Notes: generated from the letters alone by a model not told the origin. A DNA stretch of 64,000 bases from CAZYTM01 sp964649725 (GCA_964649725.1 CAZYTM010000001.1:124001-188000); one strand, 5' to 3'; positions 1-10,043 are shown, numbered from the stretch's first letter. Numbers and translations are program-made.

Positions 1-1
1 C

Positions 2-175
2 CTTATGTATGCCGAAGGGTACCGGAACCTGGAACTGGCCCGTGCCACCTATCAGGAGTTGCCGGCCGGCACTTCGGCCTTATCCTGCCTCGACTGCGCC
101 GTCTGCGTTGCCCGCTGCAGCAACGGGCTCGACATCTCCGCCAAGATGGAACGGGCAAGAATGGTGCTGGCCTGA
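2..175 (+). CDS. Aldo/keto reductase with C-terminal Fe-S motif (5' truncated)
   Basis: Only the last 57 codons are in the window; the gene runs in from the left edge and stops at 173-175. The visible tail has a cysteine pattern CxxCxxCxxxC (CLDCAVCVARC) followed by a short helix ending MVLA. This matches the C-terminal 4Fe-4S extension found in some aldo/keto reductases of anaerobic bacteria. The family call rests on this tail alone. The next gene starts one base after the stop, so the two are probably co-transcribed. Confidence 0.6.
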   Translation, partial: LMYAEGYRNLELARATYQELPAGTSALSCLDCAVCVARCSNGLDISAKMERARMVLA

Positions 176-176
176 G

Positions 177-1073
177 ATGTTGTCCCGCTTACTGATCATC
201 TTCCTGCTGCTTCTGCCGCTGCCGCTTGATGCTGGCGAGGAACAGCCGGCCAGCCTCTTCCCGGCGCCGGCCTGCGGTAGCGGCTGGCAGCTGGATGGCA
301 AGGTGCAGCTCTTTGACCGGGAGAACCTCTTCGAACGGATCAATGGCGAGGCCGAGCTCTACCTGCCGTACGGCTTCGACCAGCTTGCCTACGCCCGCTA
401 TGCCAACTTAAAGGAGCCACGGCAGGGGATCGATGCCGACATCTACCGGCTCGGTTCGCTGCTGGATTCCTTCGGCATCTACGCAACCTATCGCCGCCGT
501 GACGACCCCGAATTGGCCATCGGCGCAGAAGGGACCGGTACGTCAACGCAGCTCTTCTTTTACCAGGACCGTTATCTGGTCCGGTTGCAGGCTACCGGTG
601 GAGCCGAGCCGGGAGAAGTGCAGCTTCTTGCCTGCGCCAGGGCAATAGCCGCCAGGCTCCCGCCGGGGAGCGGTCGGCCGGCAATGCTGGATACCTTTCT
701 CCTCCCGGAGGTGGAGAAGAAGAGCGAGCGCTATATCGCCCAGAGCCTGCTCGGCTACGACTTTTTCCGTCGCGGCATGTTGGCCGATGCCCGGCTCTCC
801 GGCGAACCGGTCCAGCTCTTCCTCCTCTCCGAGGAGTCGGCTGCATCGGCCGGTCAGCTGCTGGACAACTACCGCGCCTACCTGCAGGGTGGTGGCAAGG
901 AGCCACAATCCGGCGGCAAAGCGGGCGAAGCCGCGCTGCAGGGGGTCGACCCGCTCTATGGCCAGGTTTTGCTACTGCAGCGCGGCCGGCAGCTGGCCGG
1001 ACTGGTCCGCTGGAAGGATGCTGCCGCTGCCCGCCGGTTGCTGGAACAGCTGCTCAGCCGGACAGGGGAGTGA
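177..1073 (+). CDS. Exported protein of unknown function (possible DUF6599-like)
   Basis: This is a 298-aa product. The frame is open upstream to position 9, but the ATG at 177 is preferred: it lies one base after the previous stop and begins a clean signal peptide (MLSRLLIIFLLLLPLPLDAG). The upstream part is only the out-of-frame shadow of the preceding gene. The mature protein has a conserved-looking segment near residues 30-65 (LFDRENLFERINGEAELYLP), which I associate with the DUF6599 family, though this is from memory. No catalytic motif was recognised. It probably acts in the periplasm and is coupled to the aldo/keto reductase upstream. Confidence 0.6.
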   Translation: MLSRLLIIFLLLLPLPLDAGEEQPASLFPAPACGSGWQLDGKVQLFDRENLFERINGEAELYLPYGFDQLAYARYANLKEPRQGIDADIYRLGSLLDSFGIYATYRRRDDPELAIGAEGTGTSTQLFFYQDRYLVRLQATGGAEPGEVQLLACARAIAARLPPGSGRPAMLDTFLLPEVEKKSERYIAQSLLGYDFFRRGMLADARLSGEPVQLFLLSEESAASAGQLLDNYRAYLQGGGKEPQSGGKAGEAALQGVDPLYGQVLLLQRGRQLAGLVRWKDAAAARRLLEQLLSRTGE

Positions 1074-1120
1074 ACTGATAATTGTTGCAGAGGTATAATT
1101 TTTCTGCTAGGCGTAAGGAT

Positions 1121-1585
1121 ATGCATCTCGTGAAAAACTATCCGGGCAGTCGCTACCTTGTCATGGCGCTTATCATCCTCCTTCTGCCGGCCGTCGCTCT
1201 GGGACGGCAGAGACGTTACGTCGGCGGCGACGAGCAGAAGGAGCGTTCCTCCAGCTATGAGGCGAAACCTGTTGCCCCAGCTCAGTCGTTGCCGGTGCCT
1301 GCCGTCTCCTCCGGCTCTCCACCTGCTGCTGCCGGTGAGCCCGGGGGCAATCCCCCCGCTTCACAGATATTCACCTGGCAAGAACGAAATATCATCTATG
1401 CCACCAATGATCCGCGTAACATCCCCCCGCGCATCAACAAACGGCTCGATCCCCCCGACCCGAAGCAGCTGGTGGTAAGGATGGCAGGGGACACTCCGCC
1501 GCCGGACAAAAACGTCAAAGGGAAAAAGCGTCGCGGCAAGGGAGTTCGCAGACCGGCCGCAGCCACACCTGTCACCACCCCCTGA
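1121..1585 (+). CDS. Small secreted hypothetical protein
   Basis: This is a 154-aa product. The ATG at 1121 is chosen over the TTG at 1082 because a taaggat ribosome site precedes it and it places a signal peptide at the N-terminus (hydrophobic stretch LVMALIILLLPAVALG around residues 14-29). The rest is low-complexity and rich in Pro, Ala, Ser and basic residues, ending in a Lys/Arg-rich tail (about residues 130-154). No family was recognised. It lies 47 bases after the preceding exported protein and ends facing the convergent putA gene. Confidence 0.5.
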   Translation: MHLVKNYPGSRYLVMALIILLLPAVALGRQRRYVGGDEQKERSSSYEAKPVAPAQSLPVPAVSSGSPPAAAGEPGGNPPASQIFTWQERNIIYATNDPRNIPPRINKRLDPPDPKQLVVRMAGDTPPPDKNVKGKKRRGKGVRRPAAATPVTTP

Positions 1586-1613
1586 TTGCACTCTGCAGAC
1601 CGACCGAATCGCT

Positions 1614-4562
1614 TCAGGCTATCACCTCGGGGCTGAAACCGCGCCGCATGGTATTTTCCGTCACGACCCGCGGCTCCAGAAACTGCAGCAGGTAATCCGG
1701 CCCCCCTGCCTTGGAGCCGACCCCGGAGAGGCGGAAGCCGCCGAACGGCTGACGACCTACCATAGCACCGGTTATCGGACGGTTCAGATAGAGGTTGCCG
1801 GCCCGCAACTGCTCGCTCACCTGGCGGATAGAGGCCGGGCTGCGGGAATAGAGCCCGCCGGTCAAGGCATAGTCGCTATCATTGGCTATGGCCAGCGCCT
1901 CAGCCATGCTGCCGGCCCGGATTACTGCCAGCAGCGGGCCGAACACCTCTTCGCGCAGGACGCGTGAATCGGCCGGCAGGTCGGCCACCACCATGGCCGG
2001 GACAAAGTGCCCCGACTCCGGCACGGCAGATTCTGCCACTATCCGCCCTTCTCTCCCGGCCAGTTGCTGGAAAGCGAGCACCTTCTCCCTGGCAGCGGCA
2101 TCGATCAACGGCCCGAGAAAACTGGCCGGCTCTTCGGCAGGGCCGACAGCAATGCTCTTCACCGCCTCGGCCAACCGGCTGAGAAACCTGTCGTAGCAGT
2201 CAGCAAGGACAATCGCCCGGGAGCAGGCCGAACATTTCTGCCCCTGGTAGCCGAAAGCAGACTGGAGTAGACCGGCTACCGCCTGGTCAAGGTCGGCATC
2301 GCTATCGACGATGATGGCATTCTTCCCCCCCATCTCGGTGATCGCCCGTTTGATGTGACGCTGCCCCGGCTGCAACCGGGCGGCTCTCTCAATGATCCGC
2401 AGACCTGTTTCGCGCGAGCCGGTAAAGGCGATCATCGCCACATCCCGATGCTCCACCAGCATATCGCCGATAAGTTCGCCGCGGCCAGGGAGGAAATTGA
2501 GCACCCCGGCCGGCAGACCCGCTTCAAGGAAGAGTCTGGCTCCCTGCCAGCCATTCACTGCTGCCAGACTGGAGGGTTTGAAGAGGACCGCGTTCCCGGC
2601 TACCAGCGCAGCAGCAGTCATCCCCACGGCAATGGCAAGGGGGAAGTTCCAGGGGGAGATCACCGAGACAATGCCGCGCGCCTGGTAGTGGTAGCGGTTG
2701 ACTTCACCCGGGAGGTCGCCGAGCCGTTGCGGATTGCCGAGCCGGAGCGCTTCACGGCCGTAATAGACCAGGTAGTCGATAGCCTCTGCCACATCAGCAT
2801 CCGCCTCGGCCCAACCCTTGCCGGTCTCCAGCACCTGCCAGGCGAGCAGCTCCATGCGCCGTTTTCTGGCGATCTGCGCCGCCCGGAACAGCATCTCGGC
2901 CCGCGCCTCAAATCCACTCGCTTCCCAAACGGGCTGCGCGCTGCGAGCAGCTATAACCGCCTGTTCCAGATCCCCCTGGCTGGCTGAGGAGACCCGCCCC
3001 ACAATTTCGCCAGGATTGGCCGGATTGCTGCTGACCAGCTCATCTTCGGTCAGCACTTCATCCTTGCCGATAATGAGCGGATAGCGCCCCCCCAGCCGAC
3101 TGCGGACACTGGCTATTGCTGCGACTGAAGCGGCGCGGTTTTCGGCGCGGGCAAAATCGGTGAACGGTTCATTACAAAACCGGTCGGTTACTGATACCGC
3201 TTCTGCTGCCGGTTCACCAGGCCAGGGTTCAGGAGGGTCAAGCAGTTCTGCCGGCGGAGTCTCACCGGCAAAGGTCTTGCGCAGAAACCCCTCATTGGAG
3301 CTGTTCTCCAGCAACCGCCGGACCAGGTAGGCCATCCCCGGCAACAGCTCGCCGACCGGTGCATACTCCCTCACCGTGAAGCCGAGCCTCGCCATGGCAT
3401 GCTTGACCGGCTCGGCCATGCCGTAGAGCATCTGCAGTTCGTAACTGTTCTCTGGCACGCCGTACTCCCCGGCCATCACCAGCAAGGCGGCAATGGAGCG
3501 GACATTGTGGGTACCGGCGGCGAGCAGAAAGCGCCCCCCTTCGGCAAGGATAGCCTCGGCGCAGCGTTCGAAATGCCAGTCACTGTGTGCCTTGCAGCTG
3601 AATACCGGCAGCGGCCACCCCTTCTGCCTTGCAGTTATGGTCTCGTACTCCCAGTAGGCCCCCTTTACCAGCCTTACCGGTATACGGCGGTTATGCTCTC
3701 TCCCCCACGCAGCCAACCTGGCAATATCGCCACGACTATCCTTCAGATACGCCTGCAGAGCCAGCCCGCACCCCTCCCAGCCGGCGAATTCAGGTTCGGC
3801 AAGCAAAGTGGTATAGAGATCGATGGTCAGCTCCTTCAAACTGTACATCTCCATATCCAGATTGACAAAGGCATTCACCTGCCGTGCCCGCCGCAGCAAC
3901 GGGCGGAGCCGCTCCATTAGCATTGCCATACTGTCGTCATGGTTCACCGGGCCGAGCCTCGAATAGAGCGAACTTAGCTTCACCGAAAGATTAAGAGGGG
4001 GGAAGCACCCCTTATCCTCCCCCGGCAAGAGCGGCCAATCCTCCATTGCGCCTGCCAACCGGTCGAGCAGGGCGAGGTACTGCTCGCCGTAGTGGTGCGC
4101 TTCGCTCTCCGACAGGGCCGCCTCCCCGAGGATGTCGACGGTGAAGGAGCGCCCCTCGTTGCGGATCTTCTGCAATGCCGGCAGTGCAGTATCAGCTGAT
4201 GCGCCGGCAATGAAGGTGCGGGCGAAGCTGATGATATTCTTTTTCAGCAGATTGGCAGCTATGTTACTGGTGAGCGACCCGTCGGCACCGCCGAATAGCG
4301 CCTGCAGCAAGCCAGGGAGCTTAATCCCGTCGGCCAGGAAATATTCGCGGATATGGCGACGCAACTGCTCGCTGTCGGTAAGGGTCGGCAGTACATCGAT
4401 AAAGCGGAAGAGCTGCACTTTCAGCTCCGGCTCTGCCATGGCCAGCTCCAGCAACTGGCCCGACCACCATTTACGTTCGAAGAGTGACGGTTTTTCGGCA
4501 GCCATGAGACGGAAGATATCTTCCCCCACCTCCCGTACCTTTGTTTCGTCTAGCTGTTGCAT
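1614..4562 (-). CDS. putA: Bifunctional proline dehydrogenase / L-glutamate gamma-semialdehyde dehydrogenase
   Basis: This 982-aa enzyme oxidises proline to glutamate in two steps. The N-terminal half (about residues 80-440) is the FAD proline dehydrogenase barrel, with the LxVRLVKGAYWE and YELQMLYGM signatures. The C-terminal half (about 490-960) is the NAD-dependent aldehyde dehydrogenase, with catalytic Glu743 (TEMGGKN) and nucleophile Cys777 (QGQKC). There is no N-terminal DNA-binding domain, so this is a short, non-regulator PutA. An ATG at 4562 preceded by a G-rich ribosome site is preferred; an in-frame extension reaches 4652 but lacks support. The gene stands alone, divergent from a sensor kinase. 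Confidence 0.93.
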   Translation of the reverse strand: MQQLDETKVREVGEDIFRLMAAEKPSLFERKWWSGQLLELAMAEPELKVQLFRFIDVLPTLTDSEQLRRHIREYFLADGIKLPGLLQALFGGADGSLTSNIAANLLKKNIISFARTFIAGASADTALPALQKIRNEGRSFTVDILGEAALSESEAHHYGEQYLALLDRLAGAMEDWPLLPGEDKGCFPPLNLSVKLSSLYSRLGPVNHDDSMAMLMERLRPLLRRARQVNAFVNLDMEMYSLKELTIDLYTTLLAEPEFAGWEGCGLALQAYLKDSRGDIARLAAWGREHNRRIPVRLVKGAYWEYETITARQKGWPLPVFSCKAHSDWHFERCAEAILAEGGRFLLAAGTHNVRSIAALLVMAGEYGVPENSYELQMLYGMAEPVKHAMARLGFTVREYAPVGELLPGMAYLVRRLLENSSNEGFLRKTFAGETPPAELLDPPEPWPGEPAAEAVSVTDRFCNEPFTDFARAENRAASVAAIASVRSRLGGRYPLIIGKDEVLTEDELVSSNPANPGEIVGRVSSASQGDLEQAVIAARSAQPVWEASGFEARAEMLFRAAQIARKRRMELLAWQVLETGKGWAEADADVAEAIDYLVYYGREALRLGNPQRLGDLPGEVNRYHYQARGIVSVISPWNFPLAIAVGMTAAALVAGNAVLFKPSSLAAVNGWQGARLFLEAGLPAGVLNFLPGRGELIGDMLVEHRDVAMIAFTGSRETGLRIIERAARLQPGQRHIKRAITEMGGKNAIIVDSDADLDQAVAGLLQSAFGYQGQKCSACSRAIVLADCYDRFLSRLAEAVKSIAVGPAEEPASFLGPLIDAAAREKVLAFQQLAGREGRIVAESAVPESGHFVPAMVVADLPADSRVLREEVFGPLLAVIRAGSMAEALAIANDSDYALTGGLYSRSPASIRQVSEQLRAGNLYLNRPITGAMVGRQPFGGFRLSGVGSKAGGPDYLLQFLEPRVVTENTMRRGFSPEVIA

Positions 4563-4770
4563 CGACCCCCCATGGAGCTGACATGCTCTCCTGTCCGAGC
4601 AGTTCACAGCGCTGTACACTGGTGTTGCATTAATTATAGAGCGGAGTGGCAACGGGTCAACCCGGGATCACGTAAGGGGAAAAATTCACAATAGTTACAA
4701 AATAAATCTTGCAAAGAGCCTCCGTTATTGATTGAATGAGGAACCTGTAATTTTCTCCCGAGGGGTGACC

Positions 4771-6348
4771 GTGCAAGCACTGCATGATCTGATTGCCAAT
4801 AATGAAGAGTGGCTGATGCAGAGGGTCCTTGATTATGCCAAGGAACATGGCTACTCCAGGTATACCTCGACGCTGGCTGAGGCCTGGCGGACCTCCATTG
4901 CCGGCCTCTCCGCACCACTGCTGGAGGCGATCGCCAGTAACGCACCGCCACTCCCTCTGGCCGTAGACCAGAAAAGTCAGGACGACCCGCTGGCCGCCTT
5001 CGGCCTCCTCGAGGCGAAAAGGCACCGGGAAAGGGGTGTCGATTTCGCCCTCTTTCTCGGTCTGATGAAATACTATCGGCGCGGCTATCTCGACCTGGTG
5101 GATCAGGCCGGATTCGCGCCACCCCTGCAACTCTCCTATCGTGGCATGCTGCACAACTATTTTGACCGGATCGAACTCAGCTTCTCCAGAGAGTGGACCT
5201 GGCGCCCCGAGACCGGCCTGATCCGCGAGCTGCAGCAGCAGAACATCGCCATGACCAACGAGAAGAACAAATTCCTCACCATTTTCGAGAGCCTGCCGAG
5301 TCCGGTCCTGGTGGTAAACCAGGAGAACATGGTGGTTAATTACAACCACGCTGCAGCAGAGCTCTTCTTCACCTGTACATCGCCTGGCAGTCATTACTAT
5401 GGCGGCGGTCATTTGCAGCCGCTCCCCTCCCCCCTGGCCGACGAAGTGAGCAGCTTTGCCGCCAGCGACGAGCAGAGTCTACGGCTGGAGAAGGAGCTTG
5501 CCGGAACCGGCTGCAGCGGCCACTACATCATCAAGATGCAGAAGATGCTCGACATCAGTGGCAAGTTCCAGGGGAGCGTAGTGGTGCTCAACGATATCTC
5601 TGCGCTACGCAAGATGGAAGAGGCTATCGAGGTGCTGAACACCGACCTGGCAGCGCGCGCTTCACAGCTGGAGCTGCTCAATCAGGAGCTGGAGGCATTT
5701 AACTACTCGGTCTCCCACGATCTCCGCTCGCCGCTCACCAATGTCATCGGCTACAGCCAGGTGCTGCTGGAGCTCTTTGGCAACAAACTCGACGACCAGA
5801 GCAGGACCTTCATAAGTAGCATTGCCGAGCAGTCGCTGCGGATGAACCGGCTGATCGACGCCCTGCTGAACCTGTCGCATGTCTCAAAAAGCGAACTCTA
5901 TTGCCAGCCGATCAACTTAAGCAGTATCGCCATCGGCATAGCCGAAAACCTTAAAATCAAGTCTCCGGAGCGAAAGTTGACTTTTACCATAGCCCCGGAC
6001 CTGATCGCCAACAGTGATGAAGAACTGCTCTACATCGTCCTTGACAACCTGCTCGGCAATGCCTGGAAGTATACCGGCAAGACCGCCAAGGCCCGGATCG
6101 AATTCGACATGCTGCAGCATAACGGCGAAAAGGTCTTTTTTGTCCGCGACAACGGGGTCGGTTTTGACATGAACGATGCCGACCGGCTCTTTGGCACATT
6201 CCAGCGGCTGCATGACCAGGAGGAGTTCGACGGCAACGGCATCGGCCTCGCCACTGTAAAGCGGATAATAAAACGACATGATGGGAGGATCTGGGCAGAG
6301 GGGAGCGTCGGCCAGGGAGCGACCTTCTACTTCACCCTCGGCTCCTGA
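4771..6348 (+). CDS. PAS-domain sensor histidine kinase
   Basis: This is a 525-aa soluble kinase with no membrane segment. The N-terminal about 150 residues (ALHDLIANNEEWLMQR...) resemble the RsbRD N-terminal sensory domain. A PAS domain follows (about 170-275), then a coiled coil, the HisKA dimerisation helix with phospho-accepting His316 (VSHDLRSPL), and an HATPase_c domain (DNLLGNAWKY, DNGVGFDM, GNGIGLATVKRI). The GTG at 4771 has a GAGGGG site five bases upstream. A TTG at 4732 is the alternative and lacks a good site. No cognate response regulator lies next to it. Confidence 0.85.
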   Translation: MQALHDLIANNEEWLMQRVLDYAKEHGYSRYTSTLAEAWRTSIAGLSAPLLEAIASNAPPLPLAVDQKSQDDPLAAFGLLEAKRHRERGVDFALFLGLMKYYRRGYLDLVDQAGFAPPLQLSYRGMLHNYFDRIELSFSREWTWRPETGLIRELQQQNIAMTNEKNKFLTIFESLPSPVLVVNQENMVVNYNHAAAELFFTCTSPGSHYYGGGHLQPLPSPLADEVSSFAASDEQSLRLEKELAGTGCSGHYIIKMQKMLDISGKFQGSVVVLNDISALRKMEEAIEVLNTDLAARASQLELLNQELEAFNYSVSHDLRSPLTNVIGYSQVLLELFGNKLDDQSRTFISSIAEQSLRMNRLIDALLNLSHVSKSELYCQPINLSSIAIGIAENLKIKSPERKLTFTIAPDLIANSDEELLYIVLDNLLGNAWKYTGKTAKARIEFDMLQHNGEKVFFVRDNGVGFDMNDADRLFGTFQRLHDQEEFDGNGIGLATVKRIIKRHDGRIWAEGSVGQGATFYFTLGS

Positions 6349-6388
6349 TCTCAACAATATATCGACTACTGCTCCCGGGAGGTATCTC

Positions 6389-6688
6389 ATGTTGAAGGGT
6401 CTACTCACCTATGGCGGGGAGTTGATGGCCATATGGGCAGGTCTCTTTGTCGTTGTCGCGATGTATCAGGATGGCATCAAATATTTTATCATCTGGTTAG
6501 CCTCGATAATCCTGCCGGTCTACATAGCCAGGATGTACAACGTTCCGGAAGCATACCTCAGTGCGCTTGCCAGCATCTACCTGCTCTTCTACTTTTTCAC
6601 CCGCTATGATAAAGAGAGCCGCTTCTTCACTCTTGCGCTCTATTGCACCGGCATAACCTGCGAGATGATCGGCAAGTCGATGAACTGA
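6389..6688 (+). CDS. Small integral membrane protein, unknown function
   Basis: This is a 99-aa product. The ATG at 6389 has a GGGAGG site seven bases upstream. An upstream in-frame extension (to 6278) overlaps the kinase gene and is rejected. Two to three hydrophobic helices are visible (about residues 11-27, 33-48 and 58-71). No family was recognised. It lies 40 bases after the sensor kinase and is probably in the same transcript. Confidence 0.6.
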   Translation: MLKGLLTYGGELMAIWAGLFVVVAMYQDGIKYFIIWLASIILPVYIARMYNVPEAYLSALASIYLLFYFFTRYDKESRFFTLALYCTGITCEMIGKSMN

Positions 6689-6754
6689 AAGCGATCCGGT
6701 TATTCCGCTGTAATGACTTGGCGGACAACTAATCTGCAGGAGAACAACGGATAA

Positions 6755-7894
6755 ATGATGCGCGCGATCTACCTTGACTGTAATGCCACAACTCCTCTTG
6801 AACCGGCTGTTGCCGAAGTGGTGCGCCGCTTCATGGAGACTGACTATGGTAATCCGGCCAGCCCGGTACACGAATTCGGTATTTTTGCCCGGATGGCGGT
6901 AGAAAAGGCCCGTGGGGAGGTCGCCGAGCTGGTAGCAGCCAGGCGTGACGAAATAATATTCACCAGCGGTGCGACTGAGGCGAATAACCTGGCGATCCTC
7001 GGCCTGGCAGCACACGGCCTGGCCACCGGCCGGCGCCATGTCATCGGCACCCGGATCGAGCACAAGGCGGTCCTTGAGCCGCTGCAGGAGCTGGCAAAAC
7101 AAGGCTTCGAAGTGGAACTGCTGCCGGTCGGAGCGGATGGCAGGGTGCGGGTAGAGGAGCTGCAGGCAGCGCTCCGTCCCGACACGCTGCTGGTGTCCGT
7201 TATGCAGGTGAACAATGAGACCGGGATTGTCCAGCCGCTGGCAGAGATAGCAGCCGCCCTGGAGGGGCATCCGGCCATCCTGCACAGCGACGCGGCGCAA
7301 GGATTCGGCAAGGAGCTAGCTCCGCTGCGGAACCGGCGGCTCGACCTGATCAGCATCAGCGGACACAAGATCTACGGGCCGAAAGGGGTCGGCGCACTGG
7401 TGGCGCGTAAACGGGATGGCGCCTATCCGCCGCTCAGACCGCTCATGTTCGGCGGTGGTCAGGAACAGGGGCTGCGGCCGGGGACCCTGGCAGCGCCACT
7501 GATCGCCGGGCTGGGGACTGCGGCACGACTCGCCGGCCGCAATCATGCTGCGCGAACCGAGTACAATCAGAGTTTCCGCGACCGGCTACTGGCAGCACTG
7601 GCACCGCTCAAGCCTGCCATAAATGGCGATCCCGCCTTTGCCCTCCCCCATGCCGTCAACCTGGCGCTGCCATGCATCCCGGCAGAAAAGACGATCGACG
7701 CCCTGAAAGAGCTGGTTGCGATCTCCAGCAGCTCTGCCTGCACTGCCGGTGACAGCTCCCCGAGCCATGTCCTGACCGCCATGGGGGTGCCCCATAGCAG
7801 GGCCGCCTGCTCGGTCCGGCTAGCCTGGAGCCATCTCACTCCGGAGCCGGACTGGGAGAGTATTGTCAGGATATTGAAAGAACTGCAAAGGTAA
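6755..7894 (+). CDS. Cysteine desulfurase family protein (NifS/IscS-like)
   Basis: This is a 379-aa PLP enzyme of the class V aminotransferase fold, which removes sulfur from cysteine to feed Fe-S cluster or thio-cofactor assembly. The N-terminus YLDCNATTPL and the pyridoxal lysine Lys205 (SGHKIYGPKG) are typical. The active-site cysteine Cys329 lies in SSSACTAGDSSPSHVL, the standard position. There is no iscU, nifU or iscR gene beside it, so its role (house-keeping or specialised) cannot be read from context. Two adjacent ATGs (6755 and 6758) follow an AGGAG. Confidence 0.9.
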   Translation: MMRAIYLDCNATTPLEPAVAEVVRRFMETDYGNPASPVHEFGIFARMAVEKARGEVAELVAARRDEIIFTSGATEANNLAILGLAAHGLATGRRHVIGTRIEHKAVLEPLQELAKQGFEVELLPVGADGRVRVEELQAALRPDTLLVSVMQVNNETGIVQPLAEIAAALEGHPAILHSDAAQGFGKELAPLRNRRLDLISISGHKIYGPKGVGALVARKRDGAYPPLRPLMFGGGQEQGLRPGTLAAPLIAGLGTAARLAGRNHAARTEYNQSFRDRLLAALAPLKPAINGDPAFALPHAVNLALPCIPAEKTIDALKELVAISSSSACTAGDSSPSHVLTAMGVPHSRAACSVRLAWSHLTPEPDWESIVRILKELQR

Positions 7895-7965
7895 AATTGC
7901 CTGCTCGATATGATAAATAATTTCTTATAATGCAAATCAATTATTTCTGACTATGGCAGTAATTT

Positions 7966-9759
7966 ATGAAACTATTATCAATATTGCACGCTCCATCGAT
8001 TTCTCGCCCGGTTAGTTACTTTGAGCGAATTCTCTCTTCTCGCTACGCGTTGCTTGCAGTCCTATCTCTAGCTGCCATCTTGCGTCTCGCATACCTAATG
8101 GAACTGCGGCAACTACCTCTATTCGACATGCTGATTCTTGATTCAGCTACATACGACCAATGGGCCTTGAATATTGCTTCAGGAAACTGGATTGGAGGTG
8201 ACAGGGCCTATTATCAGGACCCCCTTTATCCCTATCTACTGGCGATAATATATCGTTTTTTCGGCCACGATCTCCTTATTGTAAGACTAGTACAAATAGG
8301 CCTTGGTATCGCGACATGTGCCCTGGTGGCCGTGATAGGCAACCGGTTCGGCGGCAAAGCCATAGGGACGCTGGCAGCGCTGATGATGGCAATTTACCGG
8401 CCTGCAATATTCAATGAAGGTGAAGTCGAGAAGACTGCCCTTGGCGTATTCCTGATCACTGCCGCCCTGGCACTTGTGAGCAAAAGGCATGTTACGGCCA
8501 GATTCTGGGCCGGATTCTGCCTAGCCCTGGCAACTCTTACAAGAGGCAACCTGATTATCATGTTCCCGCTGGCCATTCTATATCTGCTAACTGAAAAGTT
8601 GCATAATGATCATGATAAAGACTCTACCGAGGCTGACAAAAACTGGCTGACTTATATCAACAGCACAGCTGTCAGGAATCTGCTTGCTTTTCTACTCGGC
8701 GGCGTACTCGTTTTCAGCCCGGTCCTATGGAGGAATCATCATGTATCGGGAGAATGGATTCTGACAACTTCACAGGCTGGCCCTAATTTTTATACCGGCA
8801 ATAACCCGACCAATTTATCAGGAGGTTTCTGGCCGGTGCCGTTTGTCAGACCCCATCCGTTGTATGAAGAGCAAGACTTTCGCGCCGAAGCAGAAAAGAG
8901 GGCCGGGAAACCCCTCACCCCAAGCGAGGTCTCTTCATTCTGGTTCGACGAATCGATCAAGCACATCACCAGTTCCCCTGGATTTGCCACCAGCATGCTC
9001 TTGGTAAAGACTCTGGTGTTCTGGAGCGATGTGGAATTGCCGGATGGCTGGGATATGTATTTTTTAAAGCGATACTCACATATACTGAGACTGCCGTTGC
9101 TTAGTTTTGGCTGGTTGCTCCCTTTTGCAGTAATCGGAGCAGTCACTACATACAGTGGGAATCGAGAAATCAAGCTTTTGACCGGATATATCGCCATATA
9201 CAGTTTTTCGATCATCGCTTTTTTTATCTTTTCCCGTTACAGGATGCACATTGTCCCTGTGCTCTCAATTTTAGCCGTTCTTGGTCTGAGATGGCTATGG
9301 CGCAGTATACAGGAATACAATCTGCGCAAGTTGTTGGCAGGTTCCCTTACAGCAATCACCATTGGAGCAGTAACATTCTTCTTTGTACCTATTTTTGCCG
9401 ATGCTCCTCATGACCCTATCCGAAGTTACCTCTCCCTGGCTAAACTATATGAAGAGTGCGGTGACAACAAAGCCGCCCTGAAGTTGCTAAAGGAGGCTCA
9501 AACTTTGGCTCCTGCAAGGGCTGAGACGTTATATGGCATCGGCAGGCTCAACGTTAAGAGTGAAAATTTTCAGGCCGCCATCGATTATCTGCTACAATCC
9601 ATTGAAGTGGATGAAAACATTGCTGACGCCTGGTATCTGTTAGGGGTTTCGTTTCAAGCTATAAATGACAACATATCGGCTAAAAAGTGTTATCAGAAGC
9701 AGCTGAGTGTTATACCAAACCATCAACCATCAATTGAGAAATTAGTAGGCTTACAGTAG
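7966..9759 (+). CDS. Glycosyltransferase family 39-type membrane protein with C-terminal TPR repeats
   Basis: This 597-aa polytopic protein has about ten hydrophobic helices from residue 25 to 485. An early luminal loop carries the acidic motif LDSATYDQWA, as in GT39/ArnT-like enzymes that use polyprenyl-phosphate sugars. After the last helix, about residues 490-595 hold three tetratricopeptide repeats (SLAKLYEECGDNKAALKLL, YGIGRLNVKSENFQAAI, WYLLGVSFQAINDNISAKK). Sugar and acceptor are unknown. The DNA is clearly more AT-rich than the genes on both sides, which suggests later acquisition. It precedes a small gene and an SGNH hydrolase in the same direction. Confidence 0.75.
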   Translation: MKLLSILHAPSISRPVSYFERILSSRYALLAVLSLAAILRLAYLMELRQLPLFDMLILDSATYDQWALNIASGNWIGGDRAYYQDPLYPYLLAIIYRFFGHDLLIVRLVQIGLGIATCALVAVIGNRFGGKAIGTLAALMMAIYRPAIFNEGEVEKTALGVFLITAALALVSKRHVTARFWAGFCLALATLTRGNLIIMFPLAILYLLTEKLHNDHDKDSTEADKNWLTYINSTAVRNLLAFLLGGVLVFSPVLWRNHHVSGEWILTTSQAGPNFYTGNNPTNLSGGFWPVPFVRPHPLYEEQDFRAEAEKRAGKPLTPSEVSSFWFDESIKHITSSPGFATSMLLVKTLVFWSDVELPDGWDMYFLKRYSHILRLPLLSFGWLLPFAVIGAVTTYSGNREIKLLTGYIAIYSFSIIAFFIFSRYRMHIVPVLSILAVLGLRWLWRSIQEYNLRKLLAGSLTAITIGAVTFFFVPIFADAPHDPIRSYLSLAKLYEECGDNKAALKLLKEAQTLAPARAETLYGIGRLNVKSENFQAAIDYLLQSIEVDENIADAWYLLGVSFQAINDNISAKKCYQKQLSVIPNHQPSIEKLVGLQ

Positions 9760-9791
9760 GGAAATAGCATCCTGAAGTGCAGGAGATAAAG

Positions 9792-10043
9792 ATGGATATC
9801 TTCGACGAACTGGAAGAAGCGACCCTCTACCAGCTGGAGCATGGCGACCTGCAACAGTGGCTGGCCGACCCGATACTGGAGGTGGCCCGCAACCGGGAGA
9901 AATATCGCGACAAGGAGTACCTGATCGAGATGTTGCTGATGCAGGTGAAGGAGTACGACACCTATGCCGAGGCAGGGTGTTGCAAGTGGGCCTTTGACTG
10001 GGAGGATATCAAGCGTTCGCTGAAGAAGCTGCTTGACGAATGA
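9792..10043 (+). CDS. Small acidic hypothetical protein
   Basis: This is an 83-aa product. The ATG at 9792 follows an AGGAG site at a normal distance, while a GTG at 9777 would extend it by five residues. It is a soluble, acidic, largely helical protein without a recognised family (MDIFDELEEATLYQLEHGD...). Its stop overlaps the start of the SGNH hydrolase by four bases (ATGA), so translation of the two is probably coupled. Base composition returns to the high-GC style of the genome here. Confidence 0.6.
   Translation: MDIFDELEEATLYQLEHGDLQQWLADPILEVARNREKYRDKEYLIEMLLMQVKEYDTYAEAGCCKWAFDWEDIKRSLKKLLDE

Noticed and set aside
9..176. Upstream extension of the exported protein gene at 177
   Set aside because: It overlaps the aldo/keto reductase tail in another frame, has no ribosome site, and would bury the clear signal peptide.
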